Positions 34,688 through 43,737 of a stretch of DNA of 64,000 nt are shown here, piece after piece. The position numbers and the translations under genes are program-made. Positions within the stretch are counted from its first letter, which is position 1. Every line of letters starts with the position of its first letter. The DNA is from Algibacter marinivivus. GTDB taxonomy: Bacteria > Bacteroidota > Bacteroidia > Flavobacteriales > Flavobacteriaceae. The stretch covers positions 620,001 to 684,000 of the forward strand of contig NZ_QFRI01000001.1 in the NCBI RefSeq assembly GCF_003143755.1. The letters are read 5' to 3'. The notes beneath the pieces were generated by a model that saw only the letters and a program-made list of their open reading frames with translations, did not search any database and was not told where the DNA came from.

Positions 34688-34718
34688 AAAGATGATTTTT
34701 TATTAAAAAATCATCTTT
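34688..34718 (-). terminator. Terminator after the response regulator gene
   Basis: AAAGATGATTTTTTA and TAAAAAATCATCTTT are perfectly complementary, 25 bases downstream of the response regulator stop on the minus strand. Confidence 0.8.
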
Positions 34719-34742
34719 GTACTATTCTGTAGCATATTTCAT

Positions 34743-35417
34743 CTAAACAAAACCTTTTTTTCTGGCTTCATTTAATAAGGTTTCATCTTGTCCATCTGAG
34801 ACTTCAAAAATTTCTCTAAGTTGTTTTTTTCTCTTCTCAACAGCGCTCAAAGAGATATCTAAATGCGCAGCTAAATTTTTGGTTTTCACACCTTGAGAGA
34901 GTAAGTGAAGAATTTTTCTGTTCTTTTCATCAACAACAATATCACTTGTAATAGCTTTTCTTATATGGCTATTAACAGTTCCGCTATAAAAAGGAGGGTT
35001 ATTGAGTACCGCTTGAAATGCACTCGCTAATTCACTGGATGTTAAATCACTTTTAATCATAAACCCTTCAGGGTTGATTGTTTTTATGATATTATGAATC
35101 CTGAAAGACTCATTAAACATCGTTAGAATAATAATTTTTGCTTCTGGCAATATCTTTCTCGCATATTCTGCTAGATCTTCACCAGAACTCATGGTACCAT
35201 CTGTTGAAGGGGGTAAACTAATATCTACAAATAATACATCATACGGTGCTTCAACTTGAACAGATTTATCCATACAAGAAACGGCTTCATCACAATTATT
35301 TGCAATATCTATAGTTAGTTCTTGATTGTCTTTTTTAGAAAATAATAATGTATTTTGATAACCCTCAATAATCATTGGGTGGTCATCAATCATCAATATT
35401 TTAATTTTTTCAGTCAT
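34743..35417 (-). CDS. NarL/LuxR-family response regulator
   Basis: 224 residues. The receiver domain has the acidic pair in MIDDHPMI and the phospho-acceptor D65 in VLFVDISLPP. A C-terminal helix-turn-helix (ILHLLSQGVKTKNLAAHLDISLSAVEKRKKQL) is of the LuxR type. The C-terminus extends past the HTH by about 25 residues. Its kinase is encoded 9 bases upstream. Target genes are not shown by the sequence. Confidence 0.92.
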   Translation of the reverse strand: MTEKIKILMIDDHPMIIEGYQNTLLFSKKDNQELTIDIANNCDEAVSCMDKSVQVEAPYDVLFVDISLPPSTDGTMSSGEDLAEYARKILPEAKIIILTMFNESFRIHNIIKTINPEGFMIKSDLTSSELASAFQAVLNNPPFYSGTVNSHIRKAITSDIVVDEKNRKILHLLSQGVKTKNLAAHLDISLSAVEKRKKQLREIFEVSDGQDETLLNEARKKGFV

Positions 35418-35426
35418 AATTTGGCG

Positions 35427-37262
35427 TTAGGGTATTGGTGCCTCTATAGTAACTTTTGTTCCTATATCTTTTTCTGAATTTATACTTAAAGTACCGTTTA
35501 TTTCTTTAATTCTAGAATTCATGTTTTTTAAGCCTATTCCAGACTTAGCTTTATTAACATCAAAACCAGAACCATCATCCTCAATTGTTAAGCAAATTAC
35601 GTTATTTTTCGATTTAAAACTAATATTTACCTTGGATGCACTAGCATGCTTATAGATATTATGCAATGTTTCTTGAATAATTCTGTATATATGAATTTTC
35701 TTTTTGTTGGTTACTGAATCCCAATTTATATCATCATCATGCTCTAATGCATAGTTAAGATTATATGCTAAAGATTGGGTTTCTACTAGTGTTTTAATAA
35801 TATCAATAAATCCAGAGCCCGAAACAAAATCTGTATTTAACTCGTGTGATACTTTTCTAATATCTTCTTCAATAGTCTTAAGTCCTTCTATATACTGACT
35901 TCTGGTTTTGATCGCCTCATCACTATTACTCATATTTAAACTATCTAAGCTTAATCGCGTTCCAAATAGGCGACCTAAAACACCATCGTGAAGCTCTTCT
36001 GAAATTCGTTTTTTCTCTAGTGTTCTTGCTTCCTCAATACTTTCATTTTGAGATAACATCAAGTTGTATATCTCCTCATTAGTTTCTTGTTGTTTTTGAA
36101 TAAATTGTAATTCTTTGTTTTTATTTCTTTGAGTAATTACTAGATATAACAAAAATGAAGCTAAAATTGCTACCACAGATATTATTAACAGCCACGTCCG
36201 TTCTTTAGATATCTTAATGTTTTCTTGCTCTATTTGTTTAGTTTCAAAACGGATTCGAGCAAATTTGTTTCTAATCGCTCTTTCAGCTTTTTGCAAACTA
36301 TCACTAAGTTTTACATAGGCTTTTAAATGTTCTGCAGCTTTTTCTCCTTTTTCTATTTTAGAGAGTAAAAGCAAGGATTTTAATAAATCATCGTTATGAT
36401 ATTCTTCAGAGATATTTTTAGCTTTGTATGCATAATATTTTGCAGAATCTTCATTTTTAATATTATTAAAATACTCAGCTAAATGTTGGTTAATAATAAT
36501 TGAATTATAGCCATTTGGATTTACACTATCAGTCACTTTAAGTGCGTCAAAATAAAGATTAGGTAAGTCCTTATGTTTTCCAGAAAGATATAAAGTATGA
36601 GCAAAATTATCCAAAACTAAGGCATATATATCTGGGTAATTATTAATTAGATCTTTTTTATTTATAATTTGACTGTAATATTCTAATGCCAAATCATATA
36701 TCCCTGCATTTTTATAAGAGAGTGCTAAATTATTTTTGGATTTAATTATTGTAACTTCATTATTCCCTTTTAATCTTTCTTTTAGATCTAAAGATTTTTT
36801 ATAATATGATATTGATTCTTCATACTGTTCAAGCTGTCCAAAGACCAAACCTAAATTATTATATATGAATGATTTGTACTTTTTTACTTCGTTTGTTTCT
36901 TTGAGAGACTCTAAAAGTGATATGGCTTCTATGGAAGTGAGTTCGCTTCCTGTCATATCTTTCTCGTTTTTTTGGATAACTGCTATACCATACAATGTAC
37001 GAGCTAACTTGATTTTATTGTTTAAATTTTTATAATATTTTTCAGCTTTGTGATAATGATAATAAGCACTATCAGCCTGAAAATCATATCGATAAAGTTC
37101 TCCAATTCTATAATGAGAATTAGCTATTAATGATGAATCTATAATCTTTGAATTGAGAATATTCTTTTGAATGGAATCTATTAAATAGGAATTATCAATT
37201 TCTTGAGTAAAACCCCAGATACTATATGATAAAATTAAAATTTTAAAAAGAAAAAATCTCAA
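35427..37262 (-). CDS. TPR-containing sensor histidine kinase (NarX-type)
   Basis: 611 residues. A signal-like N-terminus precedes a periplasmic region of about six TPR repeats (residues ~50-310, for example YNNLGLVFGQLEQYEESISYYKKSL). A transmembrane helix follows at ~356-376, then a HisKA_3 dimerisation domain with H425 in ISEELHDGVLGR. The ATPase domain has the N box IIQETLHNIYKHA and G box DDGSGFDVNKAKSGIGLKNM. It pairs with the response regulator. TPR sensors of this kind are common in Flavobacteriia; the signal is unknown. Confidence 0.92.
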   Translation of the reverse strand: MRFFLFKILILSYSIWGFTQEIDNSYLIDSIQKNILNSKIIDSSLIANSHYRIGELYRYDFQADSAYYHYHKAEKYYKNLNNKIKLARTLYGIAVIQKNEKDMTGSELTSIEAISLLESLKETNEVKKYKSFIYNNLGLVFGQLEQYEESISYYKKSLDLKERLKGNNEVTIIKSKNNLALSYKNAGIYDLALEYYSQIINKKDLINNYPDIYALVLDNFAHTLYLSGKHKDLPNLYFDALKVTDSVNPNGYNSIIINQHLAEYFNNIKNEDSAKYYAYKAKNISEEYHNDDLLKSLLLLSKIEKGEKAAEHLKAYVKLSDSLQKAERAIRNKFARIRFETKQIEQENIKISKERTWLLIISVVAILASFLLYLVITQRNKNKELQFIQKQQETNEEIYNLMLSQNESIEEARTLEKKRISEELHDGVLGRLFGTRLSLDSLNMSNSDEAIKTRSQYIEGLKTIEEDIRKVSHELNTDFVSGSGFIDIIKTLVETQSLAYNLNYALEHDDDINWDSVTNKKKIHIYRIIQETLHNIYKHASASKVNISFKSKNNVICLTIEDDGSGFDVNKAKSGIGLKNMNSRIKEINGTLSINSEKDIGTKVTIEAPIP

Positions 37263-37316
37263 AGAATAAAAAATTGATATTTATCAAATGTATCTATAAT
37301 TTTTTAAATTAAATAA

Positions 37317-37349
37317 AAAAGCCCTTTGTTATATAACAAAGGGCTTTTT
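37317..37349. terminator. Terminator between small lipoprotein and kinase genes
   Basis: AAAAGCCCTTTGTTA (37317-37331) and TAACAAAGGGCTTTT (37334-37348) form a 15-bp perfect stem with a T-run. It stops minus-strand transcripts from the small lipoprotein gene. Confidence 0.9.
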
Positions 37350-37368
37350 ATCTTATTATAGACTGGAT

Positions 37369-37515
37369 TTAATCATCTAAACCACCACCTGTAGAAGGAA
37401 CTTCAGTTTTTTCTGGAGCAGCTTGTATATCATCTTCATTTAAATCTTGTTTTGTACAAGACGTGAGAGACGCAAAAAACAATGCAGTAATTAAAGTAAT
37501 TTTTAAAAATTTCAT
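37369..37515 (-). CDS. Small lipoprotein of 48 residues
   Basis: A short gene reading MKFLKITLITALFFASLTSC and then 28 residues (TKQDLNEDDIQAAPEKTEVP...GGGLDD). The lipobox LTSC with C20 marks an outer- or inner-membrane lipoprotein; the mature part is short, acidic and ends in a glycine-aspartate tail. A strong terminator follows 20 bases after the stop, which supports a real transcription unit. No family is recognised. Confidence 0.72.
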   Translation of the reverse strand: MKFLKITLITALFFASLTSCTKQDLNEDDIQAAPEKTEVPSTGGGLDD

Positions 37516-37881
37516 ATTAATTCGAATTTAAGGTTTCACATGTTTTCTCTATTCTTATCGAATAGAATATTGAACTAGGACTTTGTAAACAAAATCTTAG
37601 CTAAGGGAAAAATGGAATAATTAACTTAAATCGAATACATACAAAATGTATAACGACTCTATATTTTTTTTAATGAGGGAACTGACTTATAAAAGTCAAA
37701 ATGGATTAATTTTCTTAACCGGACTTAGGGAATAAACTAGGGGTCGCCCAACTAAGGACAGCTAAAATAAAAGCCACGCTTGAATAAGCTAGATTTTTTT
37801 CGACAAAATGTAAAATATTCGACGAAATGCACTTTTTTTTATCGACGAAATGCAAAATGCTCCGCTTTTGTATGTCTTAGA
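37516..37881. other. 366-base intergenic region with three direct repeats
   Basis: There is no convincing gene. At 37800-37812, 37819-37831 and 37842-37854 the sequence TCGACGAAATGCA occurs three times (the first copy is TCGACAAAATGTA). A similar run is seen near 42614. The small hairpin GACTT-ATAA-AAGTC lies near 37683. The region is upstream of the small lipoprotein gene and downstream of the LacI gene. Confidence 0.5.
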
Positions 37882-38886
37882 TTACAAGGTAGAATTGTTT
37901 TTAACCAAACTTGTTTTTACTATTTTGGTTTTTACATCCTCTTCAACACCAGTATTTTGGATTCTTTTAATAAGTAATTCTGCTGCTTGTGCTCCAATTA
38001 CTTTAGCATGTTGCCTTATAGTAGTTAATTTTGGAAGCGTATGATTAGAATCTGATTTGCTTGCAAACCCAATTACAGATATATCTTTTGGTACTTTTAA
38101 ACCAAAACTTAATGCTGTATTTAAAGCAATAACACCAGAAGAGCTATCAGCAGCAATAATAGCATCTACACTTTTATTTTTCTTGAAAAATGTTTTTATT
38201 TTCTTTTGGTGATCGTCTTTCTTTTTTATTTTTAAAACTGCAGGCTCAATACTTCCATTCTCTAGAATAGCCTTATTATAACCACGCTCTCTTAATTTAC
38301 CAACACTAATATCATTTATATTACTAACAAATACAATATGCTTTCTGCCTTCTTCTATCAAACTTTTTGTAGCGTTGTAGGTTGCATCAAAATCATCAAC
38401 AATAACTTTATCGCACATAACATCATGCGCTACTCTATCAAACATAACTATTGGAAGTCCTTGTTTAATAGTTCTTTTAAAATGTTCTACTTCATTATTA
38501 ACTTGAGATTCCTCTGCTACAGATAATATAAAACCATCTACGCTTCCATTAGCTAATAATTGTAAGCTCTCTTTTTCTTTCTCAAGAGATTCATTAGAAA
38601 TGCATGTTATTATGTTATATCCGTGTTTTGTGGCTTCTCTTTCTATACCAAAAAGAACTTTTGCTAAAAACCTATTAAGTATATTTGGAATAATTACTCC
38701 AATGGTTTTCGTTTTATTATTCTTTAAACTTAAAGCTACCTTATTTGGCTTATAATTATACAATTCTGCAAGTTCCTTAACGCGTTTCACAGTATCTTCA
38801 CCAATCTCTTCGCTATTATTTAAAGCTTTAGAAACTGTTGATATCGAGACGTTTAATTCTTTTGCTAATTGTTTTAAAGTAACCAT
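37882..38886 (-). CDS. LacI-family transcriptional regulator
   Basis: 334 residues. The N-terminal helix-turn-helix is VTLKQLAKELNVSISTVSKALN with hinge YNYKPNKVALSLKNNKTKTIGVIIPN. The sugar-binding-protein-like core has VMFDRVAHDVMCDKVIVDD and DAIIAADSSSGVIALN. Members normally respond to a sugar or nucleoside. It is divergent from an outer-membrane barrel receptor gene, which is the best candidate target. No sugar enzymes are adjacent, so the effector is open. Confidence 0.92.
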   Translation of the reverse strand: MVTLKQLAKELNVSISTVSKALNNSEEIGEDTVKRVKELAELYNYKPNKVALSLKNNKTKTIGVIIPNILNRFLAKVLFGIEREATKHGYNIITCISNESLEKEKESLQLLANGSVDGFILSVAEESQVNNEVEHFKRTIKQGLPIVMFDRVAHDVMCDKVIVDDFDATYNATKSLIEEGRKHIVFVSNINDISVGKLRERGYNKAILENGSIEPAVLKIKKKDDHQKKIKTFFKKNKSVDAIIAADSSSGVIALNTALSFGLKVPKDISVIGFASKSDSNHTLPKLTTIRQHAKVIGAQAAELLIKRIQNTGVEEDVKTKIVKTSLVKNNSTL

Positions 38887-38954
38887 ACGAGTAACACCTA
38901 AGTTTTATAACTATGCAATTTACAAAAATTACACGCACCCAATAAGAATTATTT

Positions 38955-38970
38955 AACATATAGCTATGTT
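38955..38970. promoter_or_regulatory. Candidate LacI operator
   Basis: The inverted repeat AACATA-TAGC-TATGTT lies between the divergent LacI and receptor genes. The length and A/T-rich arms with a central GC fit LacI-type operators. The assignment is positional only. Confidence 0.4.
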
Positions 38971-39036
38971 TTTCCATTAAACCTTAAACAAAAAAAATAG
39001 TCTGATTAAAAACTAAAATCACATACTTTTTATAGA

Positions 39037-39044
39037 TAAATTTG
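39037..39044 (+). promoter_or_regulatory. Probable -7 box of the receptor gene
   Basis: TAAATTTG matches TAnnTTTG, 31 bases before the receptor start. No -33 TTTG is found at the usual distance, so an activator or a weak promoter is possible. Confidence 0.4.
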
Positions 39045-39075
39045 AAAAATTATTTATAAAATTTTTCTTTTTTAA

Positions 39076-41586
39076 ATGAAACATATAATCACTACGTTTT
39101 TATTTCTTCTAATAGGAACACAAATTATTCAAAGTCAAATTTCAGGTAAAATTATTGATGTCAATACAAATGCTCCTCTAGAGTATGCCACTGCTGCACT
39201 CTATTCAAAGCTTAATAAAGAATTGATTACTGGTGTTATTACTAATGAAGATGGAACTTTTTCTATTCAAAACATTAAAAAAGGAACTTACTATTTGGAA
39301 GCTTCTTTTATTGGTTATGAAGTAAAGACAGTTGATAATATAGAAGTAACAAATAAAAATGGCCTTGTTTCACTAGGCACTATTAGTTTAATTATTGGAA
39401 AGAATCAGCTAGATGCTGTGGTTGTAAAAGGTGAAAAGGCTACTGTAATCAATAAAATTGACAGACAGGTATTTAATACTAAAGCATTTCAAAACACTAA
39501 AGGTGGTTCTGCTACAGATGTTATTAAAAATTTGCCTTCTATAAGCGTTAATGGTTTAGGAGAAATAAGTGTCCGTGGTAGTAGCGGTTTTGTTGTACTA
39601 CTTGATGGCAAACCAGTTCAAGGAAATGCCTCTACGCTTTTAAATCAATTACCTGCAAATGCTCTTGAACGTGTTGAAATGATTACTGCACCTTCTGCAA
39701 AATATGATCCTGAAGGAAAAGCTGGTATTTTAAACATCATTACAAAAAAGGGTGGTGGAATAAGCGGAAACTTTGCTCAAATAAACGTTAGTGCTGGTTT
39801 ACCTTCTATTGAAGATTATGACAATAAAGAAAACACACAACGTTACGGTATTGATGGTACTTATAACATAAGAAGAGAGAAATGGAATATCTCCATTGGT
39901 GCTAATTACCAAAGAAAAGATATTAGCGGTAGACGTGAGGGTGAAGTTTGGACGATTGTTGATGATGTATTTACTAGTTTTCCCTCTGATGGTGAGCGTA
40001 GTTTTGATGAAGAAAACTTTTCAGGTAGGTTTACTTTAGATTTTACACCTGATTCTAACAATGAATTCTCTTTAGGGTTTTATGCTGGAAAGCGAGAAAA
40101 AGCAAGAACTGCTGATATCCTTTATAATAACGAAGCCTACCCAGTTGATGATGAAGACAATAAAATATTTGAACTTTCTTACTTCAACGAAAACCTAAGA
40201 ATTAGAAAAGGAGATTTTGTTTTAGGAAGTATTGATTACGCACATACTTTTGCTAATAAATCAAAATTATCTTCTTCTTTTTTATATGAGTATACGCTAT
40301 TGGGAGGTCCAACAACCAATAGAAATTTAGATTTTCCTAACACTGAAAGTTTAATTCAAGATGAATTTAACACCAATGATAATCCACTAAATGGTTTTAG
40401 AGGACAATTAGATTACTTATGGAAACCACTTTCATTTGGAACTTTAGAAACAGGTTATCAATTTAGAACTTTAGATAATAGAGGAGATTTCTTTTACGGA
40501 AGACGAACTGATTTTAATGATGATTTTGAAAGAGTTGATTTATTCTCAAGTGATATTGATTTAATAAGAACCATCCATTCTACTTATGCACAATTAAGTG
40601 GCAAAAAAGATAAATGGGAATATGCTGCAGGTTTACGGTTAGAGATACTAGACAGAGAATTAATTTTAGCAGACAAAGCAGGTACTTTTGAAGAAACTTT
40701 AGATTACAATTACGAAAAACTGTTTCCATCTGCTTCTGTTCAATATAGTTTTAGCGATAAAACAAACGTAAAAGTAGCTTATAGCAAGCGCGTTGACAGA
40801 CCATCTGCGTTTAAATTAAATCCGTTTAGAGAACGTGAACATTCTGAAACTTTAGAGCAAGGTGATAAAAATTTACTTCCGGAGTTTATTGATTTGGTTG
40901 AATTAGGCATCACTAAAAAATTCAACAAAGGCAACTCTATTTTTGCAACAGCCTATTTTAGAAATGTTGAAAATTTAGTAAATCGTGTGAATCAAATTTA
41001 CAGTGGCCCTCCAATTGATCCAGACGATGCTCGTTTTGATAATGTAGTTTTAGACCGTATTTATTCAAATATAGGCACAGGGCGTTCACTTGGTTTAGAA
41101 CTAGGCGCACAACTAAAACCAACTAGTAAATGGAGTAATTTCATAGGATTTAATATTTATAATTTCGAAATTGATGGTGCTTACAATGGTGAGAAAATTG
41201 ATAGCAATGAAACGCAATATTCTATAAATGCAAATAGTACTTATAATTTCTCAGATACTGCTACACTTCAATTCACTTTAAATTATTTATCTGAAAGACA
41301 AACAGCTCAGGGAAAAGACTCAAGATTCTACTCACCTAACTTAAGTTTCAAAAAGAGTTTCTTGAACAATCAATTAGTAGCTACTTTACAATGGCAAAAT
41401 ATTGATATGGGTTTACTTGACACAAACGAGCAACGCATAACAACATCCAGACCTGGTGAATTTTTCACTACAACAAACTATGTTTATGAGGTAGATGTTA
41501 TTATGTTAAACCTATCTTACTCGTTTAACAAAACTAAAAGTAAAGCGAAGTTTATTGATAGTGAGTTTGGGAAGCGGGAGTTTTAA
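39076..41586 (+). CDS. TonB-receptor-like outer-membrane beta-barrel protein
   Basis: 836 residues. A signal peptide (MKHIITTFLFLLIGTQIIQSQ) is followed by a carboxypeptidase-regulatory-like domain (GKIIDVNTNAPLEYATAALYS). Next is a plug domain (GGSATDVIKNLPSISVNGLGEISVRGSSGFVVLLDG... GILNIITKKGG). The rest is a 22-strand-type barrel of the outer-membrane protein beta-barrel family ending YSFNKTKSKAKFIDSEFG. It has the plug of a TonB-dependent transporter, but no SusD partner follows. Regulation by the divergent LacI protein is likely. The ligand is unknown. Confidence 0.88.
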   Translation: MKHIITTFLFLLIGTQIIQSQISGKIIDVNTNAPLEYATAALYSKLNKELITGVITNEDGTFSIQNIKKGTYYLEASFIGYEVKTVDNIEVTNKNGLVSLGTISLIIGKNQLDAVVVKGEKATVINKIDRQVFNTKAFQNTKGGSATDVIKNLPSISVNGLGEISVRGSSGFVVLLDGKPVQGNASTLLNQLPANALERVEMITAPSAKYDPEGKAGILNIITKKGGGISGNFAQINVSAGLPSIEDYDNKENTQRYGIDGTYNIRREKWNISIGANYQRKDISGRREGEVWTIVDDVFTSFPSDGERSFDEENFSGRFTLDFTPDSNNEFSLGFYAGKREKARTADILYNNEAYPVDDEDNKIFELSYFNENLRIRKGDFVLGSIDYAHTFANKSKLSSSFLYEYTLLGGPTTNRNLDFPNTESLIQDEFNTNDNPLNGFRGQLDYLWKPLSFGTLETGYQFRTLDNRGDFFYGRRTDFNDDFERVDLFSSDIDLIRTIHSTYAQLSGKKDKWEYAAGLRLEILDRELILADKAGTFEETLDYNYEKLFPSASVQYSFSDKTNVKVAYSKRVDRPSAFKLNPFREREHSETLEQGDKNLLPEFIDLVELGITKKFNKGNSIFATAYFRNVENLVNRVNQIYSGPPIDPDDARFDNVVLDRIYSNIGTGRSLGLELGAQLKPTSKWSNFIGFNIYNFEIDGAYNGEKIDSNETQYSINANSTYNFSDTATLQFTLNYLSERQTAQGKDSRFYSPNLSFKKSFLNNQLVATLQWQNIDMGLLDTNEQRITTSRPGEFFTTTNYVYEVDVIMLNLSYSFNKTKSKAKFIDSEFGKREF

Positions 41587-41628
41587 ATAAAATAAATTTA
41601 TAGATCTAGGTAAAATCTCTGAAAAAAC

Positions 41629-41660
41629 AAAAGGTTTATAAGTAATATATAAACCTTTTT
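41629..41660 (+). terminator. Terminator after the receptor gene
   Basis: AAAAGGTTTATA (41629-41640) pairs with TATAAACCTTTT (41648-41659), 12 bp, followed by T. Confidence 0.85.
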
Positions 41661-41757
41661 CGCTATTAATTAAATCAATTCTTAGTAAGAATTTATAATG
41701 CAATTTAACAGCAAAAAAATAACATTATGTAACATGTGTTACGTTTATCATTTTAAT

Positions 41758-41807
41758 AAAAACAAAAAAGCTTCACAATTTCGATAACTCGAAAAAGGAA
41801 AGCTTTC
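41758..41807. repeat. 50-base nested-hairpin repeat, copy 1
   Basis: Identical over 50 bases to 43738-43787. The outer stem AAAGCTT/AAGCTTT encloses an inner stem TTTCGA-TAAC-TCGAAA. The identity ends sharply on both sides. Confidence 0.9.
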
Positions 41808-41891
41808 TATTAGTTAAATATTAAACTCATACATCAGATTTTTTGTATAGATCAAACGACTCAACTAAATTAGTTGAGTTTAATATAAAAC

Positions 41892-41919
41892 AAAACCCAA
41901 TCTATAAAGAATGGGTTTT
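41892..41919 (-). terminator. Terminator after the lipoprotein gene at 41947
   Basis: AAAACCCA (41892-41899) and TGGGTTTT (41912-41919) pair. Read on the minus strand the stem is followed by a T-rich tract. Confidence 0.7.
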
Positions 41920-41946
41920 ACTATTTTTGATAATTTTTTATTTAAT

Positions 41947-42549
41947 CTAAAAAGGTGGTGGTGTACCTCCTCCATCACAATCTGTTAAATCTGCTGTAAA
42001 ATACATTGCCCAACTATTACCGCCAAAATCTTCACCTTCTGCCCAAGCAGTCTCTTCAGATGGACCATCTACCTCTGCATGTGCAGCAAAACATAACTCA
42101 CCTGTAATATCACCAATATCAATGGTATAAATCACTTCAGTTGTGCCATTATCATGCTCACCCGAGTAGTCAAAGTGTCCAATTTTCGGGTTGTTAGCTC
42201 CGGTAGTTGGGAAGCCATCTTCCTCACAATTTGTAATATGCAAGTGTGTTGCATTTAAAACCCAATCGCCATTAGTAACATAAGTTATTGTTAGAATATT
42301 ACCATCTATATCAACAGTCACATTTCCAATATCGTAATGCTGTCCAGCAATTAGACTGACTGAGTAACAATGTTCATCAGAAGATGTATTTGTAGAATTA
42401 CTACTCTCCTCTAATTCAAAATTTTGCTCTTTTTGGGGTGATTCTTCTTTTGCAGAAATTTGATTTTTAGACTGCTCTACACTTTCTATATTACATCCAA
42501 AAACCAATATACTTAAGCATAAAAGATAAACTTTAGCTATACGTTTCAT
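41947..42549 (-). CDS. Lipoprotein with a beta-rich domain, function unknown
   Basis: 200 residues from the Met at 42549, giving a lipoprotein signal (MKRIAKVYLLCLSILVFGC). A longer frame reaches 42594 but would put 15 residues before the signal. After a low-complexity linker rich in Glu, Ser and Asn comes a domain with CYSVSLIAGQHYDIGNVTVDIDG, TITYVTNGDWVLNATHLHI and GELCFAAHAEV. The phrase 'IAGQHYDIG...THLHI' recurs in other secreted Bacteroidota proteins as far as I recall, without known function. The C-terminus ends GGGTPPPF. Confidence 0.7.
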   Translation of the reverse strand: MKRIAKVYLLCLSILVFGCNIESVEQSKNQISAKEESPQKEQNFELEESSNSTNTSSDEHCYSVSLIAGQHYDIGNVTVDIDGNILTITYVTNGDWVLNATHLHITNCEEDGFPTTGANNPKIGHFDYSGEHDNGTTEVIYTIDIGDITGELCFAAHAEVDGPSEETAWAEGEDFGGNSWAMYFTADLTDCDGGGTPPPF

Positions 42550-42732
42550 AACATTTGTATTAAGTAGGTTTATAAACCAAATATAGATCAACACAGACTA
42601 ATTGTAAAATATTTTCGCTGAAATGCAACTATTTTTAAAAAACAAAAAGATTTTTACTACACGATGTATCTGTGAATGGTTATAAATAACTTTTTAAGCA
42701 ATCCAATAAAAAATAATTATTTTTGAAATTAA

Positions 42733-42761
42733 AAAAGGCTAATCACTTGGATTAGCCTTTT
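42733..42761 (-). terminator. Terminator after the coiled-coil protein gene
   Basis: AAAAGGCTAATC (42733-42744) pairs perfectly with GATTAGCCTTTT (42750-42761). It is downstream of the minus-strand gene that stops at 42792. Confidence 0.87.
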
Positions 42762-42791
42762 CTGGACTCATTGATACTTAAATAAATTATA

Positions 42792-43358
42792 TTATTTATC
42801 AGTCATCTTTAGTCGTTTCACTTTTTTCACCTTTTCGTCTAGTATTTCTACTTCATTTTCTAAGGCTTCTATCTCCTGCATCTCTTCATCAAATTCTTTA
42901 TTTGTTAATTTACCTTGCTTCTTTTTAGCTTCAAGTTTTTCCTTAGCTATTCTGACTTTTTCTCTGGCATCATTAACTTTAGACTTACCTTTTTCAAGTG
43001 TACTTTCTAACTGCTTTACATTCTCATCCTTTTTTAGTTTAGCTTGTCTAGCACGCTCCTGTCCATAAGCTTTACCTTCTAACCCATATTTATCTTTTCC
43101 ATAGGCATTTCCATCCTTTTCAAGATTCTCGACTGTTTCTTCAGCTTTTTCCTTATTCTTTTTTATCTTTTTTTCAGCTTTATCCTTCTTTTCCTTTATA
43201 TCTTTATCGATATCCTCTTTTACATTTTTCTTTTCCTTCTTGATTTTCTTTTCTACTTTTTCTTTTTTACCTGCATGTTCAGGTTTTTGAGCAAAACCTA
43301 TCGCCACAAAACTAAATAGCGATACAATAGTTAAAAATAATTTTAATGTATTTTTCAT
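42792..43358 (-). CDS. Secreted lysine/glutamate-rich coiled-coil protein
   Basis: 188 residues. A signal peptide (MKNTLKLFLTIVSLFSFVAIGFAQ) precedes an extremely charged helical region of K/E repeats (KKEKVEKKIKKEKK, then KDKAEKKIKKNKEKAEE). A short Gly/Tyr insert (GNAYGKDKYGLEGKAYGQ) is followed by a second coiled coil. It has no catalytic signature. It is 6 bases after a small lipoprotein gene that is also helical, so the two probably act together in the envelope. Confidence 0.72.
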   Translation of the reverse strand: MKNTLKLFLTIVSLFSFVAIGFAQKPEHAGKKEKVEKKIKKEKKNVKEDIDKDIKEKKDKAEKKIKKNKEKAEETVENLEKDGNAYGKDKYGLEGKAYGQERARQAKLKKDENVKQLESTLEKGKSKVNDAREKVRIAKEKLEAKKKQGKLTNKEFDEEMQEIEALENEVEILDEKVKKVKRLKMTDK

Positions 43359-43364
43359 AATAAA

Positions 43365-43583
43365 TTAGTTTTCTATTTCGTTTAACATTTTATCTAACTT
43401 TTTAATCGAAGCCTCTATACTTTCTTCAGTTTTCTTAATCTCACCTGTAATCGCCTCAATAGAATCTATCTCTTGTTTTAACTCAGTAATTTCAGTTTTA
43501 GTTAATTCTTCACTAACTGTTTTCTCTTTTTTATTGCCACAACTTAAAATAAGTATAGACAAAAGAATGATGATTTTTTTCAT
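43365..43583 (-). CDS. Small helical lipoprotein
   Basis: 72 residues: lipobox MKKIIILLSILILSC (C15) followed by a single long amphipathic helix (EELTKTEITELKQEIDSIEAI...IKKLDKMLNEIEN). In size and form it recalls Lpp-like small lipoproteins, but no C-terminal lysine anchor is present. It is probably co-transcribed with the coiled-coil gene 6 bases downstream. Confidence 0.7.
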   Translation of the reverse strand: MKKIIILLSILILSCGNKKEKTVSEELTKTEITELKQEIDSIEAITGEIKKTEESIEASIKKLDKMLNEIEN

Positions 43584-43737
43584 AATTTAAGATTAAATTT
43601 AGTTAACTGTTGTTTTAGACACAAATCTTAAACGAAGGTCACATATTAAAAAAGTCTAAGACTTTACTTTGACTCTAGCTTACAAATAGTGTAAATAATA
43701 AAGTTATAAAAACACAAACCCTTTTGCAAACTATCAG

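Larger units (their letters stand above)
41587..41946. other. 360-base convergent intergenic region rich in inverted repeats
   Basis: It holds, in order, the receptor terminator, the 50-base nested-hairpin repeat (41758), a perfect inverted repeat ACTCAACTAA/TTAGTTGAGT (41859-41879), and a terminator facing the minus strand (41892-41919). No coding sequence is supported. Confidence 0.6.
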
